A DNA stretch of 64,000 bases from Caulobacter sp. S45 (GCF_009765965.1 NZ_LMUL01000014.1:520815-584814); one strand, 5' to 3'. Counted from the stretch's first letter, positions 17,691 to 27,324 are shown. The notes: generated by a model not told the origin, from the sequence alone. Numbers and translations are program-made.

Positions 17691-19472
17691 TCAATGGTTT
17701 GAGCGCGTCGTCGAGCTGAACACCAGGTCCGGTAGTTCCAGGAGTTCGTCGCAGAAGCGCAGGCTCTCCGCCCGATGCGCGACCATCAGTATGGTGGCTT
17801 GCGGCCGCAGGGCCGCGATGGCCCTCAGGATAGCCTCCTCGCCCGCCACGTCGATGGCGTTGGTCGCCTCGTCCAGCAGGAATAGGCGAGGTCGGCGCAG
17901 AAGCGCGCCCGCCAAGGCCAGCCGCTGCCGCTCTCCGGCGGAGAGGAGTGCGCCCCGGTGCCCAATGCGCGTATCGAGCCCTTGCGCCAGGCGCTCCAAC
18001 AGACGCCGCACCCCAACGGCTTCCAGGGCCTCCATCATGTCGGCGTCGGACCGCCCCGGGGCTGACCAGGCGAGATTGGCCCTGACCGTATCGTTGAACA
18101 GGAAAGGGTCCTGGGCGACGTAGGCTAGCCGCTCGCGATGTCGGGTCAGAACTTCACCGCAGAGCCTTTGTCCAAAGGCGTAGACGGCGCCTGATTGTGG
18201 ACTCAGGAGGCCGGCGGCGAGATCGAGGAGGGTGGTCTTGCCCACGCCCGACGGTCCCACGACGCCGACGAAGGCGCCGGTGCGGATCGCGAGGCTCGCC
18301 CGGAGCAGCTCCGGCCTGCGACCACTCGCTGGATCATGACTGTAGTCCACCCCGACGAACGCCAGCGCCGCGTCCCCGTTCGACGAGGAGGGCGCTGAGA
18401 TCAGGGCGGCGGACGCCCGCTCGCCCGGTGCAAGCTCGGCCTCGACGGTCAGGATCGCCGTGTACCCCGGCAGGCTGTGCACGATCTGCTGGACCCCATG
18501 CTGGACCGTCGCGGCCAGGGCGCCCATGCGCGAAAGCACCACGAGCAGGGTGATCAGTATGGGCGCGGAGAGGTGGAAGACCTCCACGCCGACGAACAGG
18601 GTCAACGCCCCCGCCAGGGCCGCACCGCCCGATGTCAAACTCCTGAGGGTGGACTGCAACGCCTGGAATTGCACCCGATCCCGGACCGAACTGGCTGCAG
18701 CGGCCGCGTAGCCGGCCACAAAGCGTCCCTCCAGGCTTTGGGCGAGTGCGAGCTTGAGACCGCCCATGAAGGCCGTGGCCCCCTCAGCCATGCCGACATG
18801 GGCTTCGATGATCGTCCGGCCCAGGGCCTTGGAACGGTTGACGTAAAGTCGGCTGATCATGCCCGCGCCTATGGCGAAGACGATCGCCACCAGCCCGGCC
18901 AGGGGGGCCAGAACCAGGGCCAGGATGCAATGGCCGACCAACATGGCCAGGGCGACGGCGGCCAGCAGCCCCGCACCCGAGGCGACGCCGACCTGGTGGA
19001 TTTCGACGCTCAGCGCCTGCAGGACGCGCGCATGATTGGCCCCCGCCACCGCCGGCCAGCCCGCCGAAGCGAGCCGACGCACAAAGCGCAGCCGGACGTG
19101 CTCGACAAACTCCAGCTGCAGGACCTCTGTCGCCCGGTCACGCAGCTGCAGTACACAGGCCCTGACCAGCATAAGCGCCGCGAAGACTGAAAGCAGGATC
19201 AGCAGCCGCCAGGCGGGGGGATAGTCGCCAACGAGGGTCTCGACGAGGCGCGCCAACCGGCCGCCGCCTGGGCTGGATTGCGGTCCCATCACCAGACCCA
19301 ACACCGGCACCAGGAACAGCAGGCCCAGACCGTCGAAGACGGACCCGAGGGCGATCAGCGCCGCCGCCGCCGCGGCGCGCCAGCGGGCGAAGGCCAGAAA
19401 GGCGCCGATCAACGCCGCGCTCTCCGCACCCACGCCCGACGGAATTGAAGCGCCAGGGGCACGTTTTGGCAT
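17691..19472 (-). CDS. ABC transporter, fused permease-ATPase (exporter type)
   Basis: 593 residues: an N-terminal six-helix ABC transmembrane domain (about residues 20-330) and a nucleotide-binding domain. It has Walker A GPSGVGKTT (about 402-410), signature LSAGERQRLAL and Walker B LFLLDEATNAID. The signature has Ala-Glu in place of the common Gly-Gly (LSGGQ becomes LSAGE), a tolerated variant. It is convergent with capG and divergent from the Wzz gene. MsbA/PglK-like exporters flip lipid-linked glycans, so it may be an alternative flippase beside the Wzx at 24603. The substrate is not shown. Confidence 0.88.
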   Translation of the reverse strand: MPKRAPGASIPSGVGAESAALIGAFLAFARWRAAAAAALIALGSVFDGLGLLFLVPVLGLVMGPQSSPGGGRLARLVETLVGDYPPAWRLLILLSVFAALMLVRACVLQLRDRATEVLQLEFVEHVRLRFVRRLASAGWPAVAGANHARVLQALSVEIHQVGVASGAGLLAAVALAMLVGHCILALVLAPLAGLVAIVFAIGAGMISRLYVNRSKALGRTIIEAHVGMAEGATAFMGGLKLALAQSLEGRFVAGYAAAAASSVRDRVQFQALQSTLRSLTSGGAALAGALTLFVGVEVFHLSAPILITLLVVLSRMGALAATVQHGVQQIVHSLPGYTAILTVEAELAPGERASAALISAPSSSNGDAALAFVGVDYSHDPASGRRPELLRASLAIRTGAFVGVVGPSGVGKTTLLDLAAGLLSPQSGAVYAFGQRLCGEVLTRHRERLAYVAQDPFLFNDTVRANLAWSAPGRSDADMMEALEAVGVRRLLERLAQGLDTRIGHRGALLSAGERQRLALAGALLRRPRLFLLDEATNAIDVAGEEAILRAIAALRPQATILMVAHRAESLRFCDELLELPDLVFSSTTRSNH

Positions 19473-19797
19473 CGGTTCTCGGCCTTTGGGCGCCGGCGCG
19501 GCGTTGATCGGCGCCCGATACCGTTAGTCTCGTTCCAGAGGCTTCAGGTTCATGCGAGCCGGAGATCGACGCTCGCCGCCGCCGCGGCGTGGAAGGCAGC
19601 CGCGCTTTTGAACTCCCAGGCCGAAGGTTGGAACTGACCCGGGAACCGCCGAAGTGGCGTCCGAGGGAATTCAATGGTCGCGGTACGCCACGCGCGAAGA
19701 GCAGCTCGGATCTGGGGCGGCCCTGTTCAGGCAGGGCCTCGATCTCATTCCCCCCGAAGCAAGCCGGCGTTGGCCCGCCCCTCCCGGAGCCCATCTG
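19473..19797. other. Intergenic region between ABC exporter and Wzz/BY-kinase genes
   Basis: 325 bases between divergent genes, expected to hold both promoters. The frame of the + gene stays open back to 19654, but no good start with a ribosome-binding site precedes the ATG at 19798, which has GGAG about ten bases upstream. No strong palindrome or RNA structure was noticed. Confidence 0.5.
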
Positions 19798-21963
19798 ATG
19801 AATAGCATTTCGCCGCAGATGCTGCGTGTGGCGTCAGGCGCCGTCACCTTGGCGACGTCCTCTGGCCTCATTGAGGATCGAGGGCCTGGGCGTCCGCTCT
19901 CCCTGAAACGGCTTCTGCACATCGTTCTCCGCTGGCGCTGGGTGTTCATCGGCGGCGTTGCCAGCGGCGCCGTACTGGGTGTCGTCGTCACCTTGCTTAC
20001 GCATCACCAGTACACCTCGACCGAACGGCTGCAAATCTCACGAGAGACGGCGCAGGTCGTAAACATCGGCGCCATCTCGCGCGACGTTTCCATCGGCGAC
20101 CAAGAATTCTACCAAACCCAATATGGTCTGATGCGTACGCAATCCCTCGCCGAGCGCGTGGCTCGCGACATCGGCGTGATCGACGATCCGGCCTTCTTCA
20201 AGATGTTCGGTAAGAGCGATGCATTCGCGGAGACTTCGGGAGCGGCGAACCACGTCAAGCGTACCGAGGCCGCCGGCCTGATCCTGCTGGCTCACGTCGT
20301 CGTGGCCCCCACGCACGGCTCCAGCCTGGTGGACGTCGCGGCGACGACCCCGTCACCGGAGTTGTCGGCAAAGCTCGCTCAGCGTTGGAGCGAGGATTTC
20401 ATCGCCAGCACCCTGGAGCGCCGGCGGGAAGGGTCCGACTACGCCCGCCGATATCTGGAGACCCGGATCGATCAGCTTCGCGAGAAGCTGGAGAGTTCCG
20501 AGCGCCGGGCCGCGGACTACGCAGCGGCCCAAGGCATCATCGACCTCCCCACGACCGGCGACAATTCGAAGGTCCCAGGCGCCGATCCCGACCGAGCCCG
20601 GTCGTTGGTCACGGACGACCTCATCGCGACAAACTCCGCGCGTAATGGGGCCGCCGCCGAGCGCATCCAGGCGGCCAGTCGCCTGGCCGCGGCCAGCGAC
20701 CAGCCTGGCGCCAGCGCCGACGCCCTGAACTATCGAGCCATCGGCCTGCTGCGCGACAAGCGTGCCGACGCCGCCGCCGACTATGCCAAGGCGGTGGTGC
20801 AACTCCCCGCCGGCGATCCCGCGACCAAGGCGGCCCATGCGCAGGTCGAGGCCCTCGACACGGCGATCCAAGGCGAACAGAACCGCGTGCGCACGGCGTT
20901 GCAGCAAACCTACCAAGCTGCATCCTCGCGGGAGAAGGCGCTCACCCAGCGGGTCAACGCCCTGAAAGGTTCGCTCGCCGACCAGCGCCAACGCGCGATC
21001 CAGTACAACATCTACCAGCGCGATGCCGAGACCAATCGCGAACTCTACGAAGGCCTGCTTCAGCGCTACAAGGAAATCGGCGTCGCGGGCAGCGCCGACA
21101 ACAACAATGTCGCCGTGGTCGATGCGGCCAAGCTGCCGAGCAAGCCCTCCTCTCCGCACCTCACGATCAACATTCTCCTGTTCACCCTGGCCGGCGGCGC
21201 TATAGCCCTCGCGGCCATCGCGGTCCTGGAAAAGCTCGAAGACGGGGTGGCCGAGCCCGAGGAATGTTTGGAAAAGCTCGGCTTGCCCCTGTTGGGCGTC
21301 GCGCCCAAACTCAAGGTGCAGACGCCGCTGGAGGCCATGAGGGACCCACAGTCCCCCCTTGCCGAGTCCTACCTCGTCGTTACGGCCAATCTGAAACTTG
21401 CGGCCTCGAAGGGCGTGTCCCACTCCCTCGCCGTCCTCAGCACCCGGCCGAAGGAAGGGAAATCGACGACCGCCGTGGCCCTGGCGCGGGGCCTTGCCCG
21501 GGCCCAGCGCACCGTGGTCCTGGTCGACGCCAGCCTTCGCTCGCCGTCGATTCACGCCACCTTCGGGTTGAAGAACACTTCCGGCGTCAGTGATTTCCTG
21601 ATGCACGGCGACGACATCGAGACCATCCTGCGCCCGACCGAATTCAAAGGCCTGTCGGTGGTCACCGCCGGCGCCCGGGCGCCAAATCCTGCGGACCTGC
21701 TGATCGGCGACGGACTGGCGCGGCTGGTGCAAGCGCTACAGAACCGGTTCGACCACGTGATCATCGACGGCCCGGCGGTCATCGACCTCGCCGACGCCCC
21801 CCTCGTCGCTTCGGCGGTGGAGAGCGTCATCTATGTCGTGGCGAGCAGGTCGGTCCCAGCCGCCAGCGTCCGCGCGGCGCTGGGTCGGCTCGACAGGGCC
21901 CAGGTGTTGGGCGGCGTGCTGACCATGTTTGCGACCAACCCCGTAGCCGGACGGCGGCGCTGA
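19798..21963 (+). CDS. Wzz-type chain-length determinant fused to BY-kinase-like ATPase
   Basis: 721 residues. Wzz domain with a first membrane helix (about 46-66), a long periplasmic coiled-coil region, a second helix (about 457-476), then a cytoplasmic P-loop domain. The P-loop domain has Walker A RPKEGKSTT (about 549-557), Walker A' VVLVDAS (about 572-578) and Walker B HVIIDGPA (about 652-659). It regulates chain length or export of the polysaccharide made by the locus. The usual C-terminal tyrosine cluster is absent (the protein ends VAGRRR), and Walker A' has Asp-Ala-Ser-Leu-Arg rather than the common Asp-Ala/Cys-Asp-Leu-Arg. Autophosphorylation is therefore doubtful. Confidence 0.88.
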   Translation: MNSISPQMLRVASGAVTLATSSGLIEDRGPGRPLSLKRLLHIVLRWRWVFIGGVASGAVLGVVVTLLTHHQYTSTERLQISRETAQVVNIGAISRDVSIGDQEFYQTQYGLMRTQSLAERVARDIGVIDDPAFFKMFGKSDAFAETSGAANHVKRTEAAGLILLAHVVVAPTHGSSLVDVAATTPSPELSAKLAQRWSEDFIASTLERRREGSDYARRYLETRIDQLREKLESSERRAADYAAAQGIIDLPTTGDNSKVPGADPDRARSLVTDDLIATNSARNGAAAERIQAASRLAAASDQPGASADALNYRAIGLLRDKRADAAADYAKAVVQLPAGDPATKAAHAQVEALDTAIQGEQNRVRTALQQTYQAASSREKALTQRVNALKGSLADQRQRAIQYNIYQRDAETNRELYEGLLQRYKEIGVAGSADNNNVAVVDAAKLPSKPSSPHLTINILLFTLAGGAIALAAIAVLEKLEDGVAEPEECLEKLGLPLLGVAPKLKVQTPLEAMRDPQSPLAESYLVVTANLKLAASKGVSHSLAVLSTRPKEGKSTTAVALARGLARAQRTVVLVDASLRSPSIHATFGLKNTSGVSDFLMHGDDIETILRPTEFKGLSVVTAGARAPNPADLLIGDGLARLVQALQNRFDHVIIDGPAVIDLADAPLVASAVESVIYVVASRSVPAASVRAALGRLDRAQVLGGVLTMFATNPVAGRRR

Positions 21964-21965
21964 AC

Positions 21966-23177
21966 ATGCGCATCCTGTACCTGACCCAATGGTTCGAGCC
22001 GGAATCCCATGTCATCAAGGGCCTGAAGTTCGCCCGCGCGCTCCAAGCCGCCGGGCACGAGGTCACGGTGGTGACTGGATTTCCGAACTATCCGACAGGC
22101 CGGCTCTATCCGGGCTATCGGCTGAAGCCGATTCAGCGCGAGTGGATAGAGGGCGTCGAGGTCGTGCGGCTGCCGCTTTATCCGAGCCACGACGCGTCCG
22201 CGTTTCGCCGGTCCTTGAACTATCTGTCCTTCTTCCTTTCGGTGCTGACCTATCTCTTGGTCCATCGCGATCGCTTTGATCTCGCCTACGTCTATCACCC
22301 GCCCATCACGGTCGGACTGGCCGCCGCGCTCTCCGGCCTGGTGCGACGGCTTCCGTTCGTGCTGGACATCCAGGACCTCTGGCCAGACAGCCTCGCCGCC
22401 ACGGGCATGACGGGAGGGCCTCTGCTGATGCGTCTGGTGGGAGGGCTCTGCGCCTTCGTCCACTGGCGCTCCAGCGCGATCGTGGCGCAGTCGGAAGGCA
22501 TCCGGCGGGTGCTGATCACGCGCGGTGTGTCGGCCGAAAGCTTGGTCACGATCCGCAATTGGGCCGACAACGAGCCCTGTCAGTCCGGCCTGCCAGCGCC
22601 CCTCGTCCCCCGACGCTTTGTTGTGGTCTATGGCGGCAACCTTGGTCGGGCCCAGGGACTTGAGACGGTGCTCCAGGCGGCTGCGCGCCTACAGGATCAT
22701 CGCCCGGATATCCTGATCCGGCTTTACGGCGATGGCTTGGAAGCGTCGGCGCTGAACGCCTATGCGCGCGAGCTCGGTTTGCGAAACCTGGAAATCCATC
22801 CCCGTATCGCCAAGACCGAGATCAACGAGGTGTTCGCCCGCGCCGACGCCCTTCTGGTGCACCTGACCGACCATCCCCTGTTCAAGATCACCCTGCCTTC
22901 CAAAATCCAGGCCTATCTGGCAAGCGGCCGCCCCATTGCCGCAGGTCTCGCCGGCGAGGCCGCGCAGCTTCTGACCGAGTCCGAGGGGGCGCTGGTGGTC
23001 GCGCCCAGCGATCCGGGGGCCTTGGCCGAAGCCCTCGCGGCGCTCGCGGACACGCCGAGCGAGGCCCTGTTGCAGATGGGGCTGAAGGGCAGGACCTACT
23101 ATCAGCGAAATATGGCTTTCCAGCAGGGCGTGCACCAAACCTTGCGCCTGCTCGAGGGTACTCACTTGGCGTCATGA
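21966..23177 (+). CDS. Glycosyltransferase family 4, WbuB-like
   Basis: 403-residue GT-B enzyme. ILYLTQWFEPE, TGFPNYPTGRLYPGYR and DIQDLWPDSLAATGM are characteristic of the WbuB/WcaI-like group; VYGGNLGRAQGLE and FKITLPSKIQAYLASGRPI form the donor-binding C-terminal half. WbuB is an L-FucNAc transferase in E. coli O-antigen loci. With capEFG nearby, transfer of L-FucNAc onto a lipid-linked acceptor is the best hypothesis. It begins two bases after the Wzz stop, so it is the next operon gene. Confidence 0.88.
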   Translation: MRILYLTQWFEPESHVIKGLKFARALQAAGHEVTVVTGFPNYPTGRLYPGYRLKPIQREWIEGVEVVRLPLYPSHDASAFRRSLNYLSFFLSVLTYLLVHRDRFDLAYVYHPPITVGLAAALSGLVRRLPFVLDIQDLWPDSLAATGMTGGPLLMRLVGGLCAFVHWRSSAIVAQSEGIRRVLITRGVSAESLVTIRNWADNEPCQSGLPAPLVPRRFVVVYGGNLGRAQGLETVLQAAARLQDHRPDILIRLYGDGLEASALNAYARELGLRNLEIHPRIAKTEINEVFARADALLVHLTDHPLFKITLPSKIQAYLASGRPIAAGLAGEAAQLLTESEGALVVAPSDPGALAEALAALADTPSEALLQMGLKGRTYYQRNMAFQQGVHQTLRLLEGTHLAS

Positions 23178-23196
23178 CCCCCTCCGGCGCCAAGCC

Positions 23197-24606
23197 TTGA
23201 TCCAGACCGAAACCCCGGCCGCGCCCCCGCCCGCCATCCCTCGGATGCTGCCGGTGGTGACGCCCTCGGGCTTGCCTCGGCTGCCCCTGACCCTGGTGAT
23301 CGGCTACATCGCCATCACCTTTCTGCTGTTCCTGATCTGGCCAATCAACTGGCCGATCTATCGGGGCGACGACTGGGCGCGGCTGATCGGCTACGTCGCG
23401 CTGTGCGTGCTGACGATTGGCGGCGCCGCGTGGGCAGGATCGACGGGTCCCACCCGCGTCACCGCGCCCCTGCCCTATCTCACCCCGCTTCTGGTGCTCG
23501 GCGCGACGGCGTCGCTGCTGCTGCTGGCGCCGACCAGCTACGCCTACACCGGCCGGCCGCCGTGGGACGTGCTCGACGCCCTGCGCGATCAGGGCGCGGC
23601 CTACAAGATGCTGCAGGTGCATCTCACCACCACCGCCGGTCAGCACATGGGCGTCGCCTTGTTACGCGCCGCGTTCGCGCCGCTCGTCTATGCGGCGTTG
23701 CCGCTCGGGATTTTGCGCTGGCGCGATATCGGCTGGATCGGCCGCCTCGCCTTGCCGGTGACGGCGGCGTCCTCGGTCGTGTTCTCGATCATGCGCGGCA
23801 CCGACAAGGAGATCGCCGATCTGTTCGTCATCGGCGTCTCGGCGGCGTTCGTCTCGTATGGCCGTCATTGGGCGTCGACCCAAAGCGGGCTCGAGGTGTT
23901 TCGCCGGCACTGGCGCTGGGGCCTGGTGGCGGTCGTGTTCGTCTACCTCGCCCAGGGCCTGTACACCGAGCGCAAGGAGGAGCGGCTCAATGTGGCCCAT
24001 TTCGCCCGCACCACCGTATGCGCCAACGCCACCAATATTTGCGCCGACCTCGACAATCCCTGGATCGCCTGGTTGCCCCCGCATCAGCGTTTCGGCCTGA
24101 CCCTGTTTATCCTCTCCACCTGCTCGGGCTACTACGGTCTGGACCTCGCGCTCGACAAGCCGTTCGAGCCCGCATTCGGCGTCGGCCACTCGCCCGTGGC
24201 CCTTGCGGCCTACGAGGCGCTCACCCGGGACCCGACCCCGCATCAGCGGACCTACACCTACCGCAATGGTGAAAACGGCTGGTCGGAGGAGCACTATTGG
24301 TCGAGCCTGGTGACCTGGATCGCCAACGATGTCGGCTTTGTCGGGGCTCTGCCTGTGCTTGCCGTCATCGGCTTGATGTGGGGAATCTGGTGGCGTGAGG
24401 CGGCCGCCGGGATGAGCGACCCCGCCGCGGTGCTATTCGCGCTCGCCACCGGCATGATGTTCTACTTCCCCGCCAACAACCAGGTGTTCCTCACGCCCGA
24501 CGGCTATGCGGAGCTCGCGGTCTGGATCCCGATCTGGCTCTGGCATCGCCGAGGCCGGACGCTTTCGGCAGCCGTGATCACGAGTCCGGAGGCGCGGTCC
24601 TCGTGA
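23197..24606 (+). CDS. Polytopic membrane protein, probable Wzy-like polymerase
   Basis: About 469 residues with around ten hydrophobic segments and a large hydrophilic loop (about residues 260-370). No assigned family is certain. Position between a WbuB-like transferase and a Wzx-like flippase, size and topology suggest an oligosaccharide repeat-unit polymerase. The start is uncertain: TTG at 23197 gives a Pro-rich N-terminus, ATG at 23245 is an alternative. The 3' end overlaps the flippase gene by four bases. It could also be a dedicated ligase. Confidence 0.6.
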   Translation: MIQTETPAAPPPAIPRMLPVVTPSGLPRLPLTLVIGYIAITFLLFLIWPINWPIYRGDDWARLIGYVALCVLTIGGAAWAGSTGPTRVTAPLPYLTPLLVLGATASLLLLAPTSYAYTGRPPWDVLDALRDQGAAYKMLQVHLTTTAGQHMGVALLRAAFAPLVYAALPLGILRWRDIGWIGRLALPVTAASSVVFSIMRGTDKEIADLFVIGVSAAFVSYGRHWASTQSGLEVFRRHWRWGLVAVVFVYLAQGLYTERKEERLNVAHFARTTVCANATNICADLDNPWIAWLPPHQRFGLTLFILSTCSGYYGLDLALDKPFEPAFGVGHSPVALAAYEALTRDPTPHQRTYTYRNGENGWSEEHYWSSLVTWIANDVGFVGALPVLAVIGLMWGIWWREAAAGMSDPAAVLFALATGMMFYFPANNQVFLTPDGYAELAVWIPIWLWHRRGRTLSAAVITSPEARSS

Positions 24607-25871
24607 AGAAGCTCATTTGGGTTCCGGGTTTCTTCGCGCTCAGGGTCGTCGCGGCGCTGTGCCTGTTCAAGCTGTCGGCCAGCTTCCTGCCGGTAAGCGG
24701 CTTCGCGGTGTTTTCGCAGCTCATGCTGTTCGCCGCCCTGCTCAACGTCCTGGCGCTCTGCGGCGCCGAGAACGGCGTGATCCGCCAGGCCGCCGCGGCC
24801 AGGGACGTCGAGGACCTCATGCGGACCCAAAGCGCCGCCTTCGCCATCTGGTCGACGACCGTCCCCTTGGTGCTGCTGCCGATGCTCGTCGGCGGTGGGC
24901 TGGTGTCCAAGATCCTGATCGGCTCCCCGACCGCGTGGCCGATGGTCCTGGCCATCGCGGCCACCGCCCTGTTGAGCGCGCCCGGGGGCATCTGGTGCGC
25001 GCTGCTGACCGGCCGCAAGCGCGTGGCGCAAAGCCTTTCGGCCCAGGCCGCCGGCCTGGTCTCGGGGGCCGGGGCGGCGGCCTGGCGGATCACCGCCCAT
25101 GACCCCGCCGGCGCGGTGCTCGCCTTCGCCGGCGGCTCGCTGGTGACATGCTGCTTGGCCCTGCCCTGGGCGTTGCAGTTGGGCCTGCCGTTCATCCCTC
25201 GCCCCAGCCGCTGGCCGTGGGTCAGGACGCTGCTGCGCTATTCGGCGGCCATCGCGGCCACGACAGGGTACGCGTCGATCGTGGCGTTCGGCCTGCGATG
25301 GATCTACCGCGAGCACTTCGGCGTCACCCAGTTGGGCTACTGGCTCGCCGCCAGCCGCATCTCGGACCTGTCGACCCAACTGGTGGGCCTGTTCCTGATC
25401 CAGGTCTTCGTGCCCCAGTTGGCCACGACCCTCGACAGCGGCCACCGGCGCGCCTTCCTGGTCCGCAGCTGGCTGGTGACGGCCGGGGTCACGACCTGCA
25501 TCCTGCTGGTCTTCTCCTTCGCCTCGCGGCTTCTGATCCATCTTTTCCTGTCGGACGCCTATCTGCCGGCCGCCGCGATGATCCGCACCTACATGGTCGG
25601 CGATATCCTCAGGGTCTGGCCGTCGCTGGCGATGCACACGGCCTTCGCGAACGGCCGCCCTCTGCGTTACGCCGGCATCGAGATGGGCACGCTCACCGTG
25701 ATGGCTGCAGTCTCCGTCGCCCTCACCCTGCTCGGCGACGTGGCGGCGCTGCAGACCGGCTACCTCGTCGCTTACGCCATCGCCGCGACATGCGTCAGCG
25801 CGGCGTTCCTGCTGAGAGCGCGACCGACGCCCGCGCCGAGCGGCGCGAACCCCTCCGCCAAGCCGCTCTAG
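24603..25871 (+). CDS. Wzx-like polysaccharide flippase
   Basis: 422 residues, nearly all hydrophobic, about 12 membrane segments; starts with GTG in the GTGA overlap with the upstream gene. The KKLIWVPGFFALRVVAALCLFKL and GAENGVIRQAAA patterns resemble O-antigen translocases of the MATE/MOP superfamily (WzxE-type). It would flip undecaprenyl-PP-linked repeat units to the periplasm for the Wzy-like protein and Wzz. Its TAG stop shares the palindrome CTAG with the stop of the convergent glycosyltransferase gene. Confidence 0.8.
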   Translation: MKKLIWVPGFFALRVVAALCLFKLSASFLPVSGFAVFSQLMLFAALLNVLALCGAENGVIRQAAAARDVEDLMRTQSAAFAIWSTTVPLVLLPMLVGGGLVSKILIGSPTAWPMVLAIAATALLSAPGGIWCALLTGRKRVAQSLSAQAAGLVSGAGAAAWRITAHDPAGAVLAFAGGSLVTCCLALPWALQLGLPFIPRPSRWPWVRTLLRYSAAIAATTGYASIVAFGLRWIYREHFGVTQLGYWLAASRISDLSTQLVGLFLIQVFVPQLATTLDSGHRRAFLVRSWLVTAGVTTCILLVFSFASRLLIHLFLSDAYLPAAAMIRTYMVGDILRVWPSLAMHTAFANGRPLRYAGIEMGTLTVMAAVSVALTLLGDVAALQTGYLVAYAIAATCVSAAFLLRARPTPAPSGANPSAKPL

Positions 25872-27049
25872 AGATCGGCAAGAACCGACGCCACGGCATG
25901 GCGAACGTGGAACACCTCTTCCAGGCATAGCTGGGCGGCGGCGTCGACCGATGGGCCCGCCGCCAACGCCTCGGCCGTGGTGAAGAAGCCGTCGGGGTCT
26001 TCGAACGGTACGGCCCGTCCGACGCCATATCGCTCCAGCAGGGCGGAGAAGTCGTTGCCCGCCTCCAGGGCCGCGACGACCGGCAATCCCGCGCGCAGAT
26101 AGTCGAGCGTCTTGCTGGGGATGGTGAAGGAGCTCACCCCGGGGACGGTGGCGACCATGCCGACGTCGCAGGCGGTCAACAGTTGCAGGTAGGCCTCCCG
26201 CGGCATGGCTGGACGCCAGAGGACATTGTCGCTCGCTTGCGCGCTCAGCATCGGCGCCAGCCGGCCGTCTCCCACAAACAGGAACAGCAGCGGCGAACCC
26301 CGTTCCCTGCCAACCGCGGCCGCCGCCAGCATCTGGTCGAAACCGCGCCCCTCCACCAGCTGGCCCCCGAACACAGCGAGCGGCCGATCCTGCGGAAGGT
26401 CGTGGCGCCGCCTGACGGTCGATCGGTCGGTGTCGGGGATCGGGGCGACGTCGGACCAGATCGGCGTGACGCGCACGGCCTGGGCCGCCCGCACCTGGAA
26501 ATTGCGGCGCAGATAGTCGGCGTTCTGCGGCAGGGTGCAGAGCAGGACGTTGAATTGGTCCATGAGCCGCTGCTCCAAGGCGCGGGCGAGCCATAGGGCC
26601 GGCCCGCCCGGAATGCGGCCGATCTCGTGATAGTGGTCGGGAAAAAAGTCCCAGATGAACAGGAGGCGGCGCGCGACGCCGGCCTTGCGGGCCAGGCCGA
26701 CACAGGACCCAAACGCCAGCACCGGCGTCCAGGCGATGAAGGCGTCGAACCGTTCGAGGTCGAAGTGGTCGCGCGCCAATCGCCGGGCGCGGCGGCCGGT
26801 CAGCACGAACTTGCTGGCGTTGCGAACCAGCCCGCCAAGGCCCCCGATCAGCCTCGGCGTACAGCGCACCACCCGCACGTCCTTCCAGTCCGCGCACGGG
26901 CCGTCCGGCGCCCCCGGCGCCGCGTCCCAATCGATCAGGAGGACCTCGACCACGTGGCCGGCCGCAACCAGCGCCTGGGCGAGCTCGGTGGTCAGGTAGG
27001 ACTGTCCCGGCGCCGTCGGGAACTTCATGCAGGCCATCAGAATGCGCAT
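25868..27049 (-). CDS. Glycosyltransferase family 4
   Basis: 393-residue GT-B enzyme. The N-terminus MRILMACMKFPTAPGQSY includes the first strand and glycine-rich loop; the C-terminal half has AVFGGQLVEGRGFDQML and SSFTIPSKTLDYLRAGLP, equivalent to the donor-binding E/P-x-K-x-x-D/E-Y-x-A-x-G motif. The ATG at 27049 starts at the first Rossmann strand; an open extension to 27100 is unlikely. It is encoded opposite to the rest of the cluster and convergent with the flippase. Sugar specificity is unknown. Confidence 0.85.
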   Translation of the reverse strand: MRILMACMKFPTAPGQSYLTTELAQALVAAGHVVEVLLIDWDAAPGAPDGPCADWKDVRVVRCTPRLIGGLGGLVRNASKFVLTGRRARRLARDHFDLERFDAFIAWTPVLAFGSCVGLARKAGVARRLLFIWDFFPDHYHEIGRIPGGPALWLARALEQRLMDQFNVLLCTLPQNADYLRRNFQVRAAQAVRVTPIWSDVAPIPDTDRSTVRRRHDLPQDRPLAVFGGQLVEGRGFDQMLAAAAVGRERGSPLLFLFVGDGRLAPMLSAQASDNVLWRPAMPREAYLQLLTACDVGMVATVPGVSSFTIPSKTLDYLRAGLPVVAALEAGNDFSALLERYGVGRAVPFEDPDGFFTTAEALAAGPSVDAAAQLCLEEVFHVRHAVASVLADL

Positions 27050-27190
27050 GGCGGCCCCTCGACGATCGGCGTCCGTGTTCCGCCCATCCGTTTCTCTCAC
27101 CTCCGAGCTTCCAGCGTGAGTGCCCCGCGGTCGGGGCCGCGTTCACCGGCGTTGAACGTTTCGCGGGGACTGGGGCTACTTACCTGCACC

Positions 27191-27319
27191 ATGACACGGC
27201 GCCGCCTTCCTGCCATAGCCAAGCCTCCGCGGCCCCTAACCCGTGGGCTTTTCCTCAGCGGCGGGAACGTGGACGCGGCCCATGCGATCGCCTTCGGCGC
27301 GCTGTTTCTGAAAGCCTGA
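27191..27319 (+). other. Possible 42-codon ORF upstream of fused dehydrogenase
   Basis: ATG at 27191 to TGA at 27317-27319, five bases before the start of the 27325 gene. The peptide is basic at the start and ends with a hydrophobic AIAFGALFLKA tail. No clear ribosome-binding site precedes it. It may be a leader peptide, a precursor peptide or a chance frame in GC-rich DNA. Confidence 0.2.
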
Positions 27320-27324
27320 CGGCG

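Noticed and set aside
24504-27146. Long minus-strand open frame (880 codons) antisense to the flippase and in another frame of the GT4 gene
   Set aside because: GC-rich codon bias leaves stop-free shadow frames; composition is Arg/Gly/Ala-rich without family motifs, while the GT4 and Wzx frames have clear motifs.
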